Notes under the pieces: model-generated
Told to the model about the DNA's origin: nothing
Databases searched by the model: none
What the model saw: only the letters and a program-made list of their open reading frames with translations
Source: Paracamarosporium sp. OC-R06-R3
Lineage: Eukaryota; Ascomycota; Dothideomycetes; Pleosporales; Didymosphaeriaceae
Direction: 5' to 3'
Assembly (NCBI GenBank): GCA_019828545.1
Contig: JACVRA010000364.1
Coordinates: forward strand, 1-64,000
Length of the DNA stretch: 64,000 bases
Translations under genes and position numbers: made by a program
Shown here: piece after piece, positions 11,882-23,006 of the stretch
Numbering within the stretch: position 1 is the first letter of the stretch
Layout of the letters: each line of letters starts with the position of its first letter

Positions 11882-13643
11882 TCCGTCTGCGTGTATGTGT
11901 TCTGAAAACGTTGTCGCAAAATCCGAGGCTAGAGATCTCGTCGCGTGGGCCGCGGTTGGTCACTGAGTCAAGTTGAGAAGGTGAAAGCAAGTCGCAAGCG
12001 GCAGTGATATATGCGTGCCCGTGAAACGATAGACAAAGACGTGCGACGGATGACGCGACCAGCAGCAGAGCGAAACAGGGCAACCAAGGTGTCAATTTAT
12101 CTCACCGCGCAGCCCAGACAAACAAGGCGCCAACGTAACAGAGCCTTTCCAGACCCTTCGCGCCAGCGTGACCACACCACGCCAGCGGGCTCGGTTTGCT
12201 TTGGCACCGCTGGGCACTGAATCTGCGTCTACCGAGGCGTGTGCGTGAACGAAATTGGCCGCTGACCTGCCGCTCTGCTTGCGGAATATCCATTAGCTAA
12301 CAGCAAAGACATGGCGGGGTGGAGGTGCGCGTCGGCCAACCGCCCGTGGCTGGAATGCGGCGTGTGTGTGGGTGCTCGGTATTCATCTTGCGTTGCGTCG
12401 GGGTAACTGTTGCATGTCGTCGGGTGGCATTCCACCGCGATTCATCGTGAGGGAGTCTCAAGGTGGTCTGCTATGCGGCTCTACGCGATTTGGCTGCCAT
12501 GCAGCAAAAAGCAAACATCCCACTTCACGTAAGCGAGTGATGTGATGCCATGGTGTGCCAAGGCGCTAGCCCAAAGCGTTCCAGTATCGAGCATTCTTCC
12601 CTCTTCAACATTGATGCTGATCGGCTTGTCTTATCAGGGCTCTTATCTTTGCTCAGATAGCAGGTCAGCTATCTTGATAGCATCTGCGGAGTTGACAATA
12701 CTGATGTCATTGATGATTGAAGTATGCGGAAGCTCGGTCACAGACTATGCAGCTCCGCTGCAATGGACGCTAATCATGAATAGGTAGGACGATAGCGATA
12801 CTCTTCCTTATATTTGGCTATTAGTCCTCCAATCAACCATGCTTTGGCCGGCGTTGTACAGACAGGGCGTATAGAATTGAATAAGAGGAGTGGAAATGAT
12901 ACCTGCTAATCTTTGTGACCTTTGCAAATCTGAGATATATGGGATTCCGCAGGAATCTATTATCGTCACTTTTTGTGCTTCAAAATACGTCACTTCTGTG
13001 CAGCTGGTCTTGTTCGTTCTGATCCTTACTAGCTAGCTGGGCTGATTGGGGAACTTATCATAAGGAGCCAGGACGGGTAGAGACATCAAAAAGAGATTAT
13101 ATATTGGTATCTGGGGTTGTCTGGGTTTTCTGTGATAGATTATAGCGGCGGAAGACTGGGCGAACATTATAAGTAATAGTGTGGTAGGGTGGAACTTCTC
13201 TTTTCAACTCTTCCACATTTGGGCCTTTTCATCTATAATTTGAGTTGGGGTGGGTCATAGTGAATATTTGGATTTAAGACATAGCAGTAAATTTGAGGGA
13301 CTATTATAGCTGTGCCGAAGTCTCCACAAATCGTTGTTAGCAGCGATGTAGGGACTAGGACTAGTCAAGGACAAGTGATGACTACACAATTCTATTCTAA
13401 AAGAATACGGTGTCTGGAATCTATGGAATACTATGCTGCCGAATTTTTTTGCTTTAATCTTTCTATCGGGACTCTTTTGTGCCGATCCCCAGGAATCACC
13501 TATTTTTTTTTTTCCACAACTTCTTGTACTCAGGCCTACGTCGAATCTTTGTAAAACAACAAAATCCAGAGATCCAGATACTATACTGCAATTTGGTGTA
13601 CCAAAATTTGAACCCTCTGAGGTGTAAGATGTGCCATTGGGTA
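11882..13643. other. Intergenic, 1.8 kb, partly AT-rich
   Basis: The part near the DUF3602 gene is GC-balanced promoter-like sequence. About 12,790-13,640 is distinctly A/T-rich with poly-T runs near 13,445 and 13,503. No conserved coding sequence is recognisable. The AT-rich part could be an old, mutated repeat, but I see no repeat ends. Confidence 0.45.
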
Positions 13644-16628
13644 CTATGCTGAGTCTTTTACTGTTGGGGGTAGGCTCTCAATGGCTTCGATCTTGAGTGC
13701 GCGTGTTTGTCTGAATATTTGCTGCTTGAGTTCCGGGTCTGATGTAAGTTTTTTAAATGCAGATTTCAGTCTGACCAAGAAAAAGTGCTCGAGTCTCGGC
13801 CGGAGAAGCATATCGACCTCGACGTCTGACAGATCAGACTCGTTACTCGCATTGCTTGAGAAAGTGAAGTCAAACAGCTCCTCCGCCACCTGTAGGATCG
13901 TAAATAACAGTCTTTGTCGCCATGCGTCCCAGTCAACCATAAGCAGTACGGTCCCCATTGCAGTTTTCTTGTCTTCTTGGAGCGCTCTCAGTATCGCAAA
14001 AGCTCTTTTGAAAACCGATCTCAGATGCTTGTATAAAGTTGACTGTATAAACGGTGTGAATTCTCCTGTTTCATGCAGCCGATAGCCTGTTGTCTCGCCA
14101 AAACTATGCTTCAGATCAGTCATCGACATGGCTAGCATCATCTTTCTTTCATCTTCAAGACCGAAGAACTCGTAAATCTCAGGTGGTACACTGTAAAAAA
14201 CCAAAAGGCAACAACAGTACTCGCTATGTTTCTGGCGGAATTCCAAATCATTGGATGAGTAACAACGTTCAAGGCATACCCCAGTCGGTATAAATGCGAG
14301 TTCTATGGTGCTATGTTGCCGGGACTCCCCCCATGTTGTGTTGTGATATTCCTTTGGTAGTAACGCGCGCCCTGCTGTACTTTCGTTTAGCATAACTATG
14401 AGCTGTCTTGGCAACTCAGAGAAAGGATTGCGAGTTTTGGCGTTATTCGTGATCCGAGAGAGTGTTATCTTCAACTGAGTTGTTATAGCGTGAATCATGA
14501 AATGCCAAAGCTCAGCTAGACCCTTTACATTACACCAATTGTATGGACCGGATTCTTCCTGACCGAGGAAATATGCCAATTCTACAGCGTGTCTCAAGTC
14601 CGGCCGCTTATACTCCAGGAAATTTAATCTGTCGACTGTAAGAACTTCCAGAATCCCAATGGTGAACTGTAGACGCGATACCAGTTTAGGATTGACGAAG
14701 ACAAGGCTGTGACTCCATTCATCGAAGATAGGTGCATAACCTAAATAGGCTGGTAAAAGGTCGCCATCTTGCAAGAGCAAGGAACGTGTGGTGTTTGTCG
14801 CAACCAGAAAGTCCATTATTCCAACTAATGCCGGTGTTAGATCATCCATGAGCTTGTATATGAATCCAGGGTTCCTAATCATAACTTTGAGAGCTGTTAG
14901 CGATTTTCAACCCATGTTGGGACATGACTAACAAGGCGGAATCCTCCAAATTTGTTGCAATTCTTTAACGAAATTCATTCTGACATCACAGGTCCATTTG
15001 AAAGCCGTGGAGTGAGCCGAAAGCTTTGCCCAGAATTTTACACAGTTGTCGCATTTTCTTGGATTGCCGGTACACTGCCACTTGTTACTTGTTCGTTCAT
15101 ATTGATTAGTCACACGTGGCGCCTGGTAACTCACCTCTAAGTGGAGCATATGGCAAGCAACACAAGTGCCTCGGACCCTGGCTTGTTTTTGCTTTCCCTT
15201 CTCGCGCACCGGAGGAAGGTAAGCAGGACAATCCCCAAATACCAGAAATGCGCCATTTTGGGCACCGGTTTTCTTTTGCATACGGCTCTGGTATGACAAC
15301 TTGTGCTTCTCTAGCGCCGAAGAAGACTTGAGCTTTCGTTTCGCGCTATGCTGTTTTGAGATAACGCGATTGGGATCTGGGATGGGTGGCGCTGGACCAT
15401 TTTCAACGGGTGCAATGACGGGAGATGGATGCGTCAATTGAGGGCTCCTGTCAATGGCCAGTGGGAGGGTGTGCGTGGTGGGCGCCTGTTTCAGTAAGGT
15501 GTTGTCCGGTGGAGGAGCATCCATGGGTCCTGGTGCATTTCTATTACCAGGAGAAGACAAGGATATCGCTTGTCCAAGCATGGACTCATCATTATACGTA
15601 TGTGTGGGCTGGCTGCTGGTGTCGAAAGCGTGATTGATAGGTTGGTATACTTTGCTTTCGGGCTGCACCGAATTAACGAACATGTTTCCACGAAAACCGT
15701 CAATTTCGTTAAGTTGATTAGGAATGGTTGGTGCGAAATGCAAGGGCGCAGCATGATATTGGTCCTGGAACCGTTCAACTGATCGAGACTGCTCGTTAGG
15801 TTGGACCTGGCTCATAGCCTGAGCATAGTGTGTAAAATTTCCAGCTCCGTACTGGGAGACAGAAGGGAGCTCCCCAGACGCCTGTTGTTGTGGATACTCA
15901 GACTGTATGTATGATGAACCAATAGATGAAAGTTGGGAATGGTCCGTAGGTATACACTGTTGAATTGGTTGCGCGTGCGCAAGTTGGTTGTAATCAACAG
16001 AGCCAGCCACCGGATACTGTGGCACATATTGAGAACGATTTCTGACGGGCATAAATTGGTTGCTTGGGTTATTGGCCAAAGAATCGAAGAACTCGTCATT
16101 AGAAGGGAGCAGAGGCCACTGCAACTGCGTAGCGGGCACAGGATCCCATGAATTTACAGTCTCGGTCGGGTAGAGGATTTCCGCATCTTGGTGTCGTGGT
16201 ATAACCTGGTTGTTGCTCACAATGAGGCAGGGATGACAGTCAAGGTGATTATTGGTGTGAGCACTTCCTTCTGTACATGTAACATTCGATGGATGGTTGA
16301 TCACGTCGATTGCGGTCTGGTTGTTGTCCGCGCCAGGGTAGGAGTCGAAGTAAAGTGGAACATGATTCCCATTCAGCGGCGTGTAGTCAGAAGCTGTTCC
16401 TGGACCCACAGAGCTAGACGAATGTGAAGGGAATGCCAAGTCGCCCAGTAAGTCGAGATCCATGGTTGCCACGTCAACAGGCGCGGTGTCTGGGTAATCA
16501 ACAGCTGCACTGGATTGTTGCTCTTCGTAGAAGACCCTCAGAGAAGGGGTTTCCTCAGGTATATAGGACATACTCGCGTCGTATAACTCATATGAGCTGC
16601 CGTTTTCTTCGTTTATTGGTGAGGCCAT
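13644..16628 (-). CDS. Large protein with atypical Zn-cluster-like cysteine motif, putative regulator
   Basis: A 958-aa protein from three exons: 15135-16628, 14933-15074 and 13644-14884. Intron 1 (60 bp, GTGAGT...CAG, phase 0) and intron 2 (48 bp, GTTAGT...AAG, branch CTAAC) remove the stop that would separate the two halves. Splicing creates CVACHMLHLECTGNPRKCDNC (residues 489-509 in one piece across the junction). The spacing is C-x2-C-x6-C-x6-C-x2-C, matching the first five ligands of a Zn2Cys6 finger. The next cysteine (about C527) is 17 residues on instead of 6-8. The first ~450 residues are Q/N/S/P-rich and disordered, the region before the finger is basic, and the C-terminal ~430 residues look globular. 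The unusual position of the finger at mid-protein and the missing basic spacing argue against a standard Gal4-type factor. DNA binding is inference. Confidence 0.75.
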
Positions 16629-17273
16629 AACAGCAATATTGGAGACTAGAGACGCCTCATATATTCACTGTGCATTCTGCTTTGAAGACATGTCATGTAA
16701 AAGGAAGAGATAGTTTGGACAGATAGAAATGGAGAAGAGAGAGCGCCTCCAAGACTCTTTAACGCTTCACCACCTCGACGGCTCAGTATGCATATACATC
16801 ATTCATTGGCCACATGAACGTGGGGACCTGCTGTATTATCCCGCGTAAATAGTTTCAGTCGAAATAAATGTATTGGGTAGAAACTATACATAAGCAAATT
16901 TGGTTGGCTCTCACGCTCCCGTTCATGTTAGCAATGTTTCGAACGAAGACGCCATAGTGCCCAATCACATCTACACCCGATAACATAGCAGAGTTTCCGA
17001 AGCCCCAAAACAGATTAGCCTTCACACCCTAAATGCGCCAGTCCCAAATCAGCCTGGCGTTGGAAACACTAAAATAATTCCGACATCCATTTTGGGAAGT
17101 CGGAATTTCTTTGGCCCCATAGCACAGATTTCCCACGACCCAAAATGGCCGTCGGAAACATCACAGGAGGAACAATGACGAGCCCAGACACTGGCCTGGA
17201 CAAGGTAGATATACCAAGTTGAAGTAAGAGCTACGATAATGCAACGTCTTTCCTTACAGAACCCCAGCCAACC
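16629..17273. other. Intergenic, promoter side of the 958-aa gene
   Basis: Contains a 9-bp perfect inverted repeat, AATTCCGAC at 17076-17084 and GTCGGAATT at 17099-17107, with a 14-nt loop. CCCAAAATGG and GTCGGAAA follow further right (about 17140-17160), so the area is self-complementary and may be a decayed foldback element. No gene is supported. Confidence 0.45.
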
Positions 17274-17525
17274 ATGTCTCCTTGCTTGCCTCTGCCTCAA
17301 ACCGTGCCTCCAGTTGACCCATGGTCACGTGCTAATACGTTCGCTTTGCTACAATTGGTCGCAACGATCATGATCGCCCTCATCGGTGCTGTCTGGGGTG
17401 CGATCACTTATCATAGTGAGCCTTAATCTTGCTTTCGGATCTATTCTACTTTTAAATGCATACAGCACCTGCCCTTCCCTATTTCACATCTAGCTCGATT
17501 CAACGCCAATCCGCAAGTTGTATAG
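17274..17525 (+). CDS. Possible small single-pass membrane protein
   Basis: Begins with ATG in the context CAACCATGTC. Exon 1 (17274-17415) encodes an N-terminus with several prolines and a hydrophobic segment ending LVATIMIALIGAVWGAIT. A possible 78-bp intron (GTGAGC...CTAG, 17416-17493) would add RFNANPQVV and stop, giving 57 aa. Unspliced, it stops after HSEP. The case rests on start context and one membrane-like segment only; the family is not recognised. Confidence 0.28.
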
Positions 17526-18225
17526 CATACCGCTTCATTTGACGATCGTGGGTAGAAGCCCGCGAGCATTCTCTGTAGTTCATTGCCTGGCTTTGCTTTG
17601 ACGTCTCCTTTCTCTTTTTCTTCGTTCTGTTCCTATCTTTCTTGGTCAAACCGGCCAAACTTGTAACTTATAGAACTGATTTAAACGTGTACCCTACTAA
17701 CGCAGTACTTACTGACCATCTGCGACTTCAGAAACCCGTCCGAACAAGAACCGCAATCGCAATCGCAACCGCAACCGCAACCGAAGCCATAACGACCACC
17801 ACAGCCACAGCCGCACCCGCACCCGCACCCGCACCCGCGACCGCGACCGCGACCGCGACAACTAAACCATATATACAACCGCGTAACGCGGATGTGATAT
17901 GTGGCGAGGTCGCCTGCAGAGAGGAGATCGAGTCCGCGAATTGGAGGATGATGTGCGAGCCCGTGCGGCATTCGCAGGTGATGCGTTTGGAGAAAGCAAG
18001 GTGGGGGTGTTGGAAGAGGATGAGGACTCTGAATCGATGGGGCGGTGGGTGTGATTTAGAGGAGGATAGAAGATTTGTTGGTATATATTGAATTCGTCAA
18101 AAATCTATTATCAGATTACTTTTCGAGCTTTAACAAATTATCTGTTCCAGATCAGCCTTCCAAGATATAGTTCCGGAGCGATTTTGATCCCAAAATAATT
18201 TTCCATTCTTTACACTTCCCACATT
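17526..18225. other. Intergenic containing the hexamer repeat
   Basis: Apart from the microsatellite I see nothing coding. The end is the 3' flank of the M50B-like gene. Confidence 0.4.
17749..17860 (+). repeat. Hexanucleotide microsatellite (CCGCAA / CCGCAC / CCGCGA)
   Basis: Runs of AACCGC-type hexamers (about 17749-17784) and then ACCCGC and GACCGC hexamers (about 17811-17860). Because the unit is 6 bp, both strands have open frames with AT, AP or GC dipeptide runs. These are composition artefacts, not genes. Confidence 0.85.
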
Positions 18226-19185
18226 CTACATCTTCAATAACATCCGTACCGTAGGAATGACGTGTTTTGAATCATCCTCTTGCTGCTGGAAACTCTGCTT
18301 GAACGCAGCTAGTCCAGCAATGATACCAAGGATCATAAATGTCAAGCTGATCACCGACCAAATGATTCCCCAGCACTGCGAAGAGCCACCATACCGCTTT
18401 GCAAACACGCTGGCATCCGACGAATTCACTTTTCTCAATATGAGATCATCACAGATATCCCACACCGAGTAAAGGCTCGACATGACGCCGATGAAAAGCT
18501 GCACTCCGTTAGCACCTCCCAACAATTCCACTAGATAGATAACACTCACCACCACAAATCTCAATGGCTCGGCATGCTTGATAAACCAGCACGCAACCAG
18601 CAGCCCCACCGCCAACAAAACCGTCACAATCGTAAGCCAATCCTTGCGCGCCCACCATAGCGTAAGCAAAAAGCACACCCCTAGCACAATGCTCGCAATC
18701 TTGCTAGCCACAATGTTGAACCCGCAGAACGTTAATAATGCTCCGATAAGACTGGATCCAAGGTAGCCCGCAGGAAGCGTGATGGCTTGCTTTCCACCAC
18801 GCATGTGCGTGACTCCGCCTTCATGGGGATCAAGCGAGATAGACTCGACGCGTCCTCCAGTGCAGCACGCTGTTATTGCGTGCCCGAACTCATGGAAGGC
18901 TATGACGAGCATCTATTCACATGATCAACACACCTTCAAAGCATAGAGAAAAAGAAGACATACCTTAAAAGGCCACAACACCCACCGTACATACGGCAAA
19001 TTCCACAACAGCGCAATAACAACGACATACGCGGCAATAACTCCCAACGTCACACCCTGCGTGTGGTTCACCGTTAACCCTCGTTTCGCGAAGGTGTGAG
19101 CCGCGGCGGGCCCGGCTGTCACTAGGGCGCGGCGCGCTAGGGAGCCCAGCGTAGCGCGGTCTGAGGGCGAGATCAGGGGCGGCAT
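18226..19185 (-). CDS. M50B-like integral membrane metallopeptidase
   Basis: A 302-aa polytopic membrane protein of the Peptidase_M50B-like family (zinc site-2-protease relatives). Exon 1 is 18964-19185 (74 codons), the intron is 51 bp (18913-18963, GTATGT...ATAG) and exon 2 is 18226-18912, in phase 0. The zinc motif HEFGH lies at about 81-85 within the membrane segment MLVIAFHEFGHAITA. It is followed by GGRVESISLDPHEGG, typical of the family, then at least five hydrophobic segments. The ATG at 19185 (MPPLISPSD) is preferred. No downstream NPDG-like second motif is obvious, so catalytic activity is inferred. Natural substrates of fungal M50B-like proteins are not established. Confidence 0.82.
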
Positions 19186-19843
19186 ACTGGTGCCTTGAGA
19201 TAGCAATAAGTGAAGGTGTGTTAAGCGAATGTGAAATGATGGGGCAGAGATGCAGAGGGGTGCTTATGCGTTTTCGTTGCTTTGTTGCGCTGGACACGCA
19301 TGTTGGCATGGCAGATGACGACGCGCGCGCCTCAGCCGCGCCACTTGGCTATTTTTGGTGTGGCTGAGCGGAGATCGTTGCCGCGTGGATATGCTGGGTT
19401 GGAATGTTCGACGCGTGCTCTTCTCAGCGTTCCTTGATGCATTATTTTCATTGTGTCTATCATGTGCTTCGTGAAAAGTCATGTCTGGAAATTGTGCTGC
19501 GTACAGGCCGGCGAGATCCCTGATCTGAGGCTCTAAGGGCTCGGCGAAGAACTACGACATTGGAATGAAGAACGTGCAACATACTCAAGAGATAGACGCA
19601 CCTTTTTAGACCATTATTTCTCTTCATGCTTTATTCACAAGCTCTTGTGTCGCCAGCATCTCTTCCACCTTGTCGCAGAGGCCAGACCGTCTATCTTCTC
19701 GATCCGCTTCCTGAGCAGCAACACCACCAGCACCAGCCGCATATCTCCCCCAATTACCCGCGACGGATTCGTTGCAGTCTCCAATTCCTCGTATCGTCTA
19801 TGCTGCCACCAGAAAGTCTACCGGGAATGTCATTCAGGTTTTC
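19186..19843. other. Intergenic between M50B-like gene and 2-hydroxy-acid oxidase
   Basis: Promoter of the M50B-like gene on the left; 3' flank of the oxidase gene on the right. No additional supported gene or repeat. Confidence 0.45.
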
Positions 19844-21136
19844 TCAATGGATGCTGACACCTTTGATGCCTTCGAATAGATCTTGCTCCCTCACCAGCAC
19901 TTCTCTGTTCAAGTCTTTCTTGCTCACGCTAGGAATACCAGCAATGTGCAGCGTCAGTTCGAGGTCCCCGATCAGGCTCTTCAACACATGGCTCACACCG
20001 CCTTCGCCTCCCAGAGTCAGACCATAGACATATGGTCTTCCTATCAGCACGCAGTCCGCACCAAGCGCAAGCGCTTTCGCAATATCCGCTCCGCACCTCA
20101 CACCGCTGTCGAAGAAAATCTTCAGCTGATCGTCCACGGCATCGACAATATGAGGCAACATGCCCAAGCTGCTGTTCCCCCCATCTTGCTGCCGTCCTCC
20201 ATGGTTGCTAACAACGATTCCCTGAACCCCGATCTCAACAGCCTTCTTCGCATCAGCAACACTTTGAATCCCCTTCAGCACAATAGGCCCATCCCAATGC
20301 TCTTGCAAAAACTTTACATCCTCCCAACCATGACTAAATCCATTGAAAATAGTCCGCATCCACCCCGCAGCCGCCTCACCCATTTTCTCCTCAATCTCCA
20401 CCCCATTCCGCTCTTTAAACTGTCTCCTATACACCGGGTCCGAAAACCCCAGCGCAACACCAATCTGATCAGCGCGCAAAAACGGATTATACCCATTATC
20501 CATATCCGAGGGTCGCCAGCCCAACAGATACGTATCCAACGTAACAAAAAGCGTCGTATAACCTGCCTTCTTCGCACGCTGCAGAAGCGAAATAGTAATA
20601 TCATCGTGTTGACGACTCGGCCAGTAAAGCTGATACCACCTCTGTCCACCCTCGCCATTCGCCTTCGCCACATCCTCAATACTCGTGCTCGCCGCCGTAC
20701 TAAGTATATACGGCACGGCTTCTTTCGCAGCCGCCCTCGTAGCAGCTACTTCGCCCTCGGGATTGAAAATCCGCAACACCCCAACCGGTGCCATGGCAAT
20801 CGGCACCTGCAGCTTCTCGCCGAAGATCTCGGTCGTCAGGTCTGGGAATTTCTTGTATCCTGATAGTCTCCGTGGTACGATACTCCACTTCTTAAACGCG
20901 GCTTTGTTTTTATCGTCGGTCTCGCGGGAGCCGGCGGAGCCGTAGATGTACCCCTTTGATTCTGAGGACATGCGGGCGCAGGCTAGGGATTCCCATTCTG
21001 AGGCTTGGAAGGTGAGCGATGGGCGCTCGTAGCTGAGGCCTTTTTTGTAGGTTTCCATTTCGTAGTCGTAGGCATCTTGTTCGGGTTTGTGGTCTGCGAA
21101 TTTAGCGCGGTGGTGTGTGGCGTGTTCGTGGGACAT
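19844..21136 (-). CDS. FMN-dependent 2-hydroxy-acid oxidase (lactate 2-monooxygenase-like)
   Basis: Single-exon gene, 430 aa, complete TIM-barrel of the FMN 2-hydroxy-acid dehydrogenase family. Visible residues include VPIAMAPVG (FMN site, about 111-119), WYQLYWPSRQ (167-176), VTLDTYLLGWRPSD (198-211), an active-site lysine in VLKGI (about K288) and the signature SNHGGRQQDGG with the catalytic base near H312 and substrate arginine near R315. The TLDT-x3-GWRP block resembles lactate 2-monooxygenase and other short cytosolic members, and there is no cytochrome b5 domain, so it is not a flavocytochrome b2. Substrate is probably L-lactate or a similar 2-hydroxy acid, oxidised by O2. No signal peptide or targeting sequence is evident. 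Confidence 0.9.
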   Translation of the reverse strand: MSHEHATHHRAKFADHKPEQDAYDYEMETYKKGLSYERPSLTFQASEWESLACARMSSESKGYIYGSAGSRETDDKNKAAFKKWSIVPRRLSGYKKFPDLTTEIFGEKLQVPIAMAPVGVLRIFNPEGEVAATRAAAKEAVPYILSTAASTSIEDVAKANGEGGQRWYQLYWPSRQHDDITISLLQRAKKAGYTTLFVTLDTYLLGWRPSDMDNGYNPFLRADQIGVALGFSDPVYRRQFKERNGVEIEEKMGEAAAGWMRTIFNGFSHGWEDVKFLQEHWDGPIVLKGIQSVADAKKAVEIGVQGIVVSNHGGRQQDGGNSSLGMLPHIVDAVDDQLKIFFDSGVRCGADIAKALALGADCVLIGRPYVYGLTLGGEGGVSHVLKSLIGDLELTLHIAGIPSVSKKDLNREVLVREQDLFEGIKGVSIH

Positions 21137-22045
21137 GGTGGGGTTGGGGTGACGATGATGTGGTTCCTAGGAGTTGAGGTGGGTGGTCTTGCACTTCTGA
21201 ATTGGATTTGGGTTGTGGAGGATGTATGAGAGGAGTAGTCTTTGGATGTTTATGACCTTGATATATACTCTTTCGATATATGTATATATACGTAATTCGT
21301 GTGGAAGCCGGAACTGCCCGGACGGGAATGACGCACGATTGTAACCTATTTCCTCCCACTCCTACATGTATATAAACGAGTTGTCTACGAATTCAGCTTC
21401 ACGAGAGGAATCACCATTATTCTTGTCGTCAAAAAGATTTTGCCAAGAGGTCAAGCTTCGTAGGATTGTCGTTCTTGTGGCTGGAGTTGGTGTCCATGTG
21501 CGACTAGCTTCGATCGACGTCATCGTGTCGAGAGCGAACCGATAGCGCACTAGCAGGAGGTTCACTCCAGAATGAAGGGTGATGTATATAACGACCGTTT
21601 CCCATCAATTATTAATTTGCTGCAAGCTAAGTTCAAACAGAGTTTGGAGTTTTCTTTCAAAGTTTTGGAGGCATACGTCAAGATGGTGTTTGAGAAGTTT
21701 ACTCGCAAAGCTCGAATCTGACAGGTCGAGCTAGTAGATGACTTTGATTTATGTGGTATGCTGGAACTCATTGAACGCCAATTCGCGATCTCGAAAGTCT
21801 GCAGTGGCTTCTTGTATTCACGCTCCACCGTGTGAGATGGGTGCCTCCCAACAAAATTGATAAGATTGCTCTCCAGATATCCGAACCAAGCGGCATGATG
21901 GATATTACTTCATTCGTAAATCTTGAAGCGTTCTGCACAAAAAAGCAGATCAACCGTCTATATGACTCCGGAGCAATGCGCTCGTTTCCGATTCCCCACG
22001 CGTAGTCGCACCCGTGCGATTCATCAAACCGATATCCCAGGTAAA
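21137..22045. other. Intergenic, 0.9 kb
   Basis: Promoter of the 2-hydroxy-acid oxidase, with a TATATA-rich stretch near 21,260-21,290, followed by AT-rich sequence. No supported gene. Confidence 0.45.
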
Positions 22046-23006
22046 CTAGAGACTGATGCTACCGCCATCAATCTTTATGAAACTGCCCGTTATAAACTTG
22101 GAATCCTCGTGGCCCAAGAACGCGACCACACTGGATACGTCGTGCGTCTGTGCAAACCGACCCAGCGGTATGCCAGACTTCAGCTCATCCAGCTGCTTTT
22201 CGCTCCAGTTCTGTTGGAAAACGGGCGACTCCACGCCGCTTGGGTGAATAGTGTTAACCCTGATGCCATGCGGTCCCAGCTCAGTCGCAGCCGTCGTTGC
22301 CAGACCCCTCAGCGCGAACTTGGAGGCTGAGTATACGCTGAGACCCGGCGTGCCCCGCAGACCAGCAATAGACGAAGTCAAGATAATGGAGCCTCCGTTA
22401 CCAAGCTCTTTCATTGCCTTAGCCACGTGCTTTAGTCCTAGGAAAGCTGTAGGATGGTGTAAGTATTTCGGACGCCGCTTACAGCGCATAGGAGCTACCC
22501 GGTTAGGCGTAGCTCCGGAGTGACATACCCGACTTGACGTTGATACCCATGACCCTATCGTACTCGTCTTCGCTTGTCTCCAGCAGAGGCGTGGCCGGAT
22601 AACTCACGCCTGCGTTCAGGAACCCAATATCTAAGTGCTTGAACATCTTCAGCGTCCGCTCGACTGCACTGATGACGTCTTCCTCTTTTGATGCATCGCC
22701 GACCACGGTCAGGATCCGCGACGTGGCAATCTCGCCTGTGTAGATGGCATCCTTGAGCGTGACGAGCGCCTGTTCCAGAGCCTCGAAGCTAATATCCATC
22801 AGGGTGACGTTTGCGCCTTCACGGATCAGACGGGCAGCAGTCTCGACACCGATCTTGCCGCCGCCGCCCGTGATGAAAGCAACCTTGTTAGCAAGGCGAT
22901 GCGTCGCGAGCGGGACGCGGAAATAGCCCGTAGGGTTCCTGGCCAGCCTGGGCGTGTTAAGCGGCTCCACGCCGATGCCTGGTGTTCCCGGGGTGTTCAT
23001 GGCCAT
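22046..23006 (-). CDS. Short-chain dehydrogenase/reductase (classical SDR)
   Basis: A 292-aa NAD(P)-dependent oxidoreductase. Exon 1 is 22529-23006 and exon 2 is 22046-22446. The 82-bp intron (GTATGT...CTACAG) joins NVKS to AFLGLKHVAK in frame. The Rossmann motif TGGGGKIG lies at 46-53, followed by DIS after the second strand (NAD preference likely), NAG in FLNAGVSYP, the catalytic Ser in LTSSIAG, and Tyr-Lys in YSASK. PSGVESPVF and the C-terminal ITGSFIKIDGG are typical for classical SDRs. A ~35-residue N-terminal extension precedes the fold. Substrate is unknown. The esterase starts 1.7 kb away on the same strand, so a shared pathway is possible but unproven. Confidence 0.9.

Noticed and set aside
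17076..17107. 9-bp hairpin as a terminator or riboregulator
   Set aside because: No gene ends there, and bacterial-type terminators do not apply. Kept only as possible foldback.
17642..18091. Plus- and minus-strand open frames over the hexamer repeat
   Set aside because: Composition artefacts of a 6-bp microsatellite with AT/AP or GC dipeptide runs.
19883..20863. Plus-strand 326-codon frame opposite the 2-hydroxy-acid oxidase
   Set aside because: Shadow of a conserved enzyme with all catalytic motifs on the minus strand.
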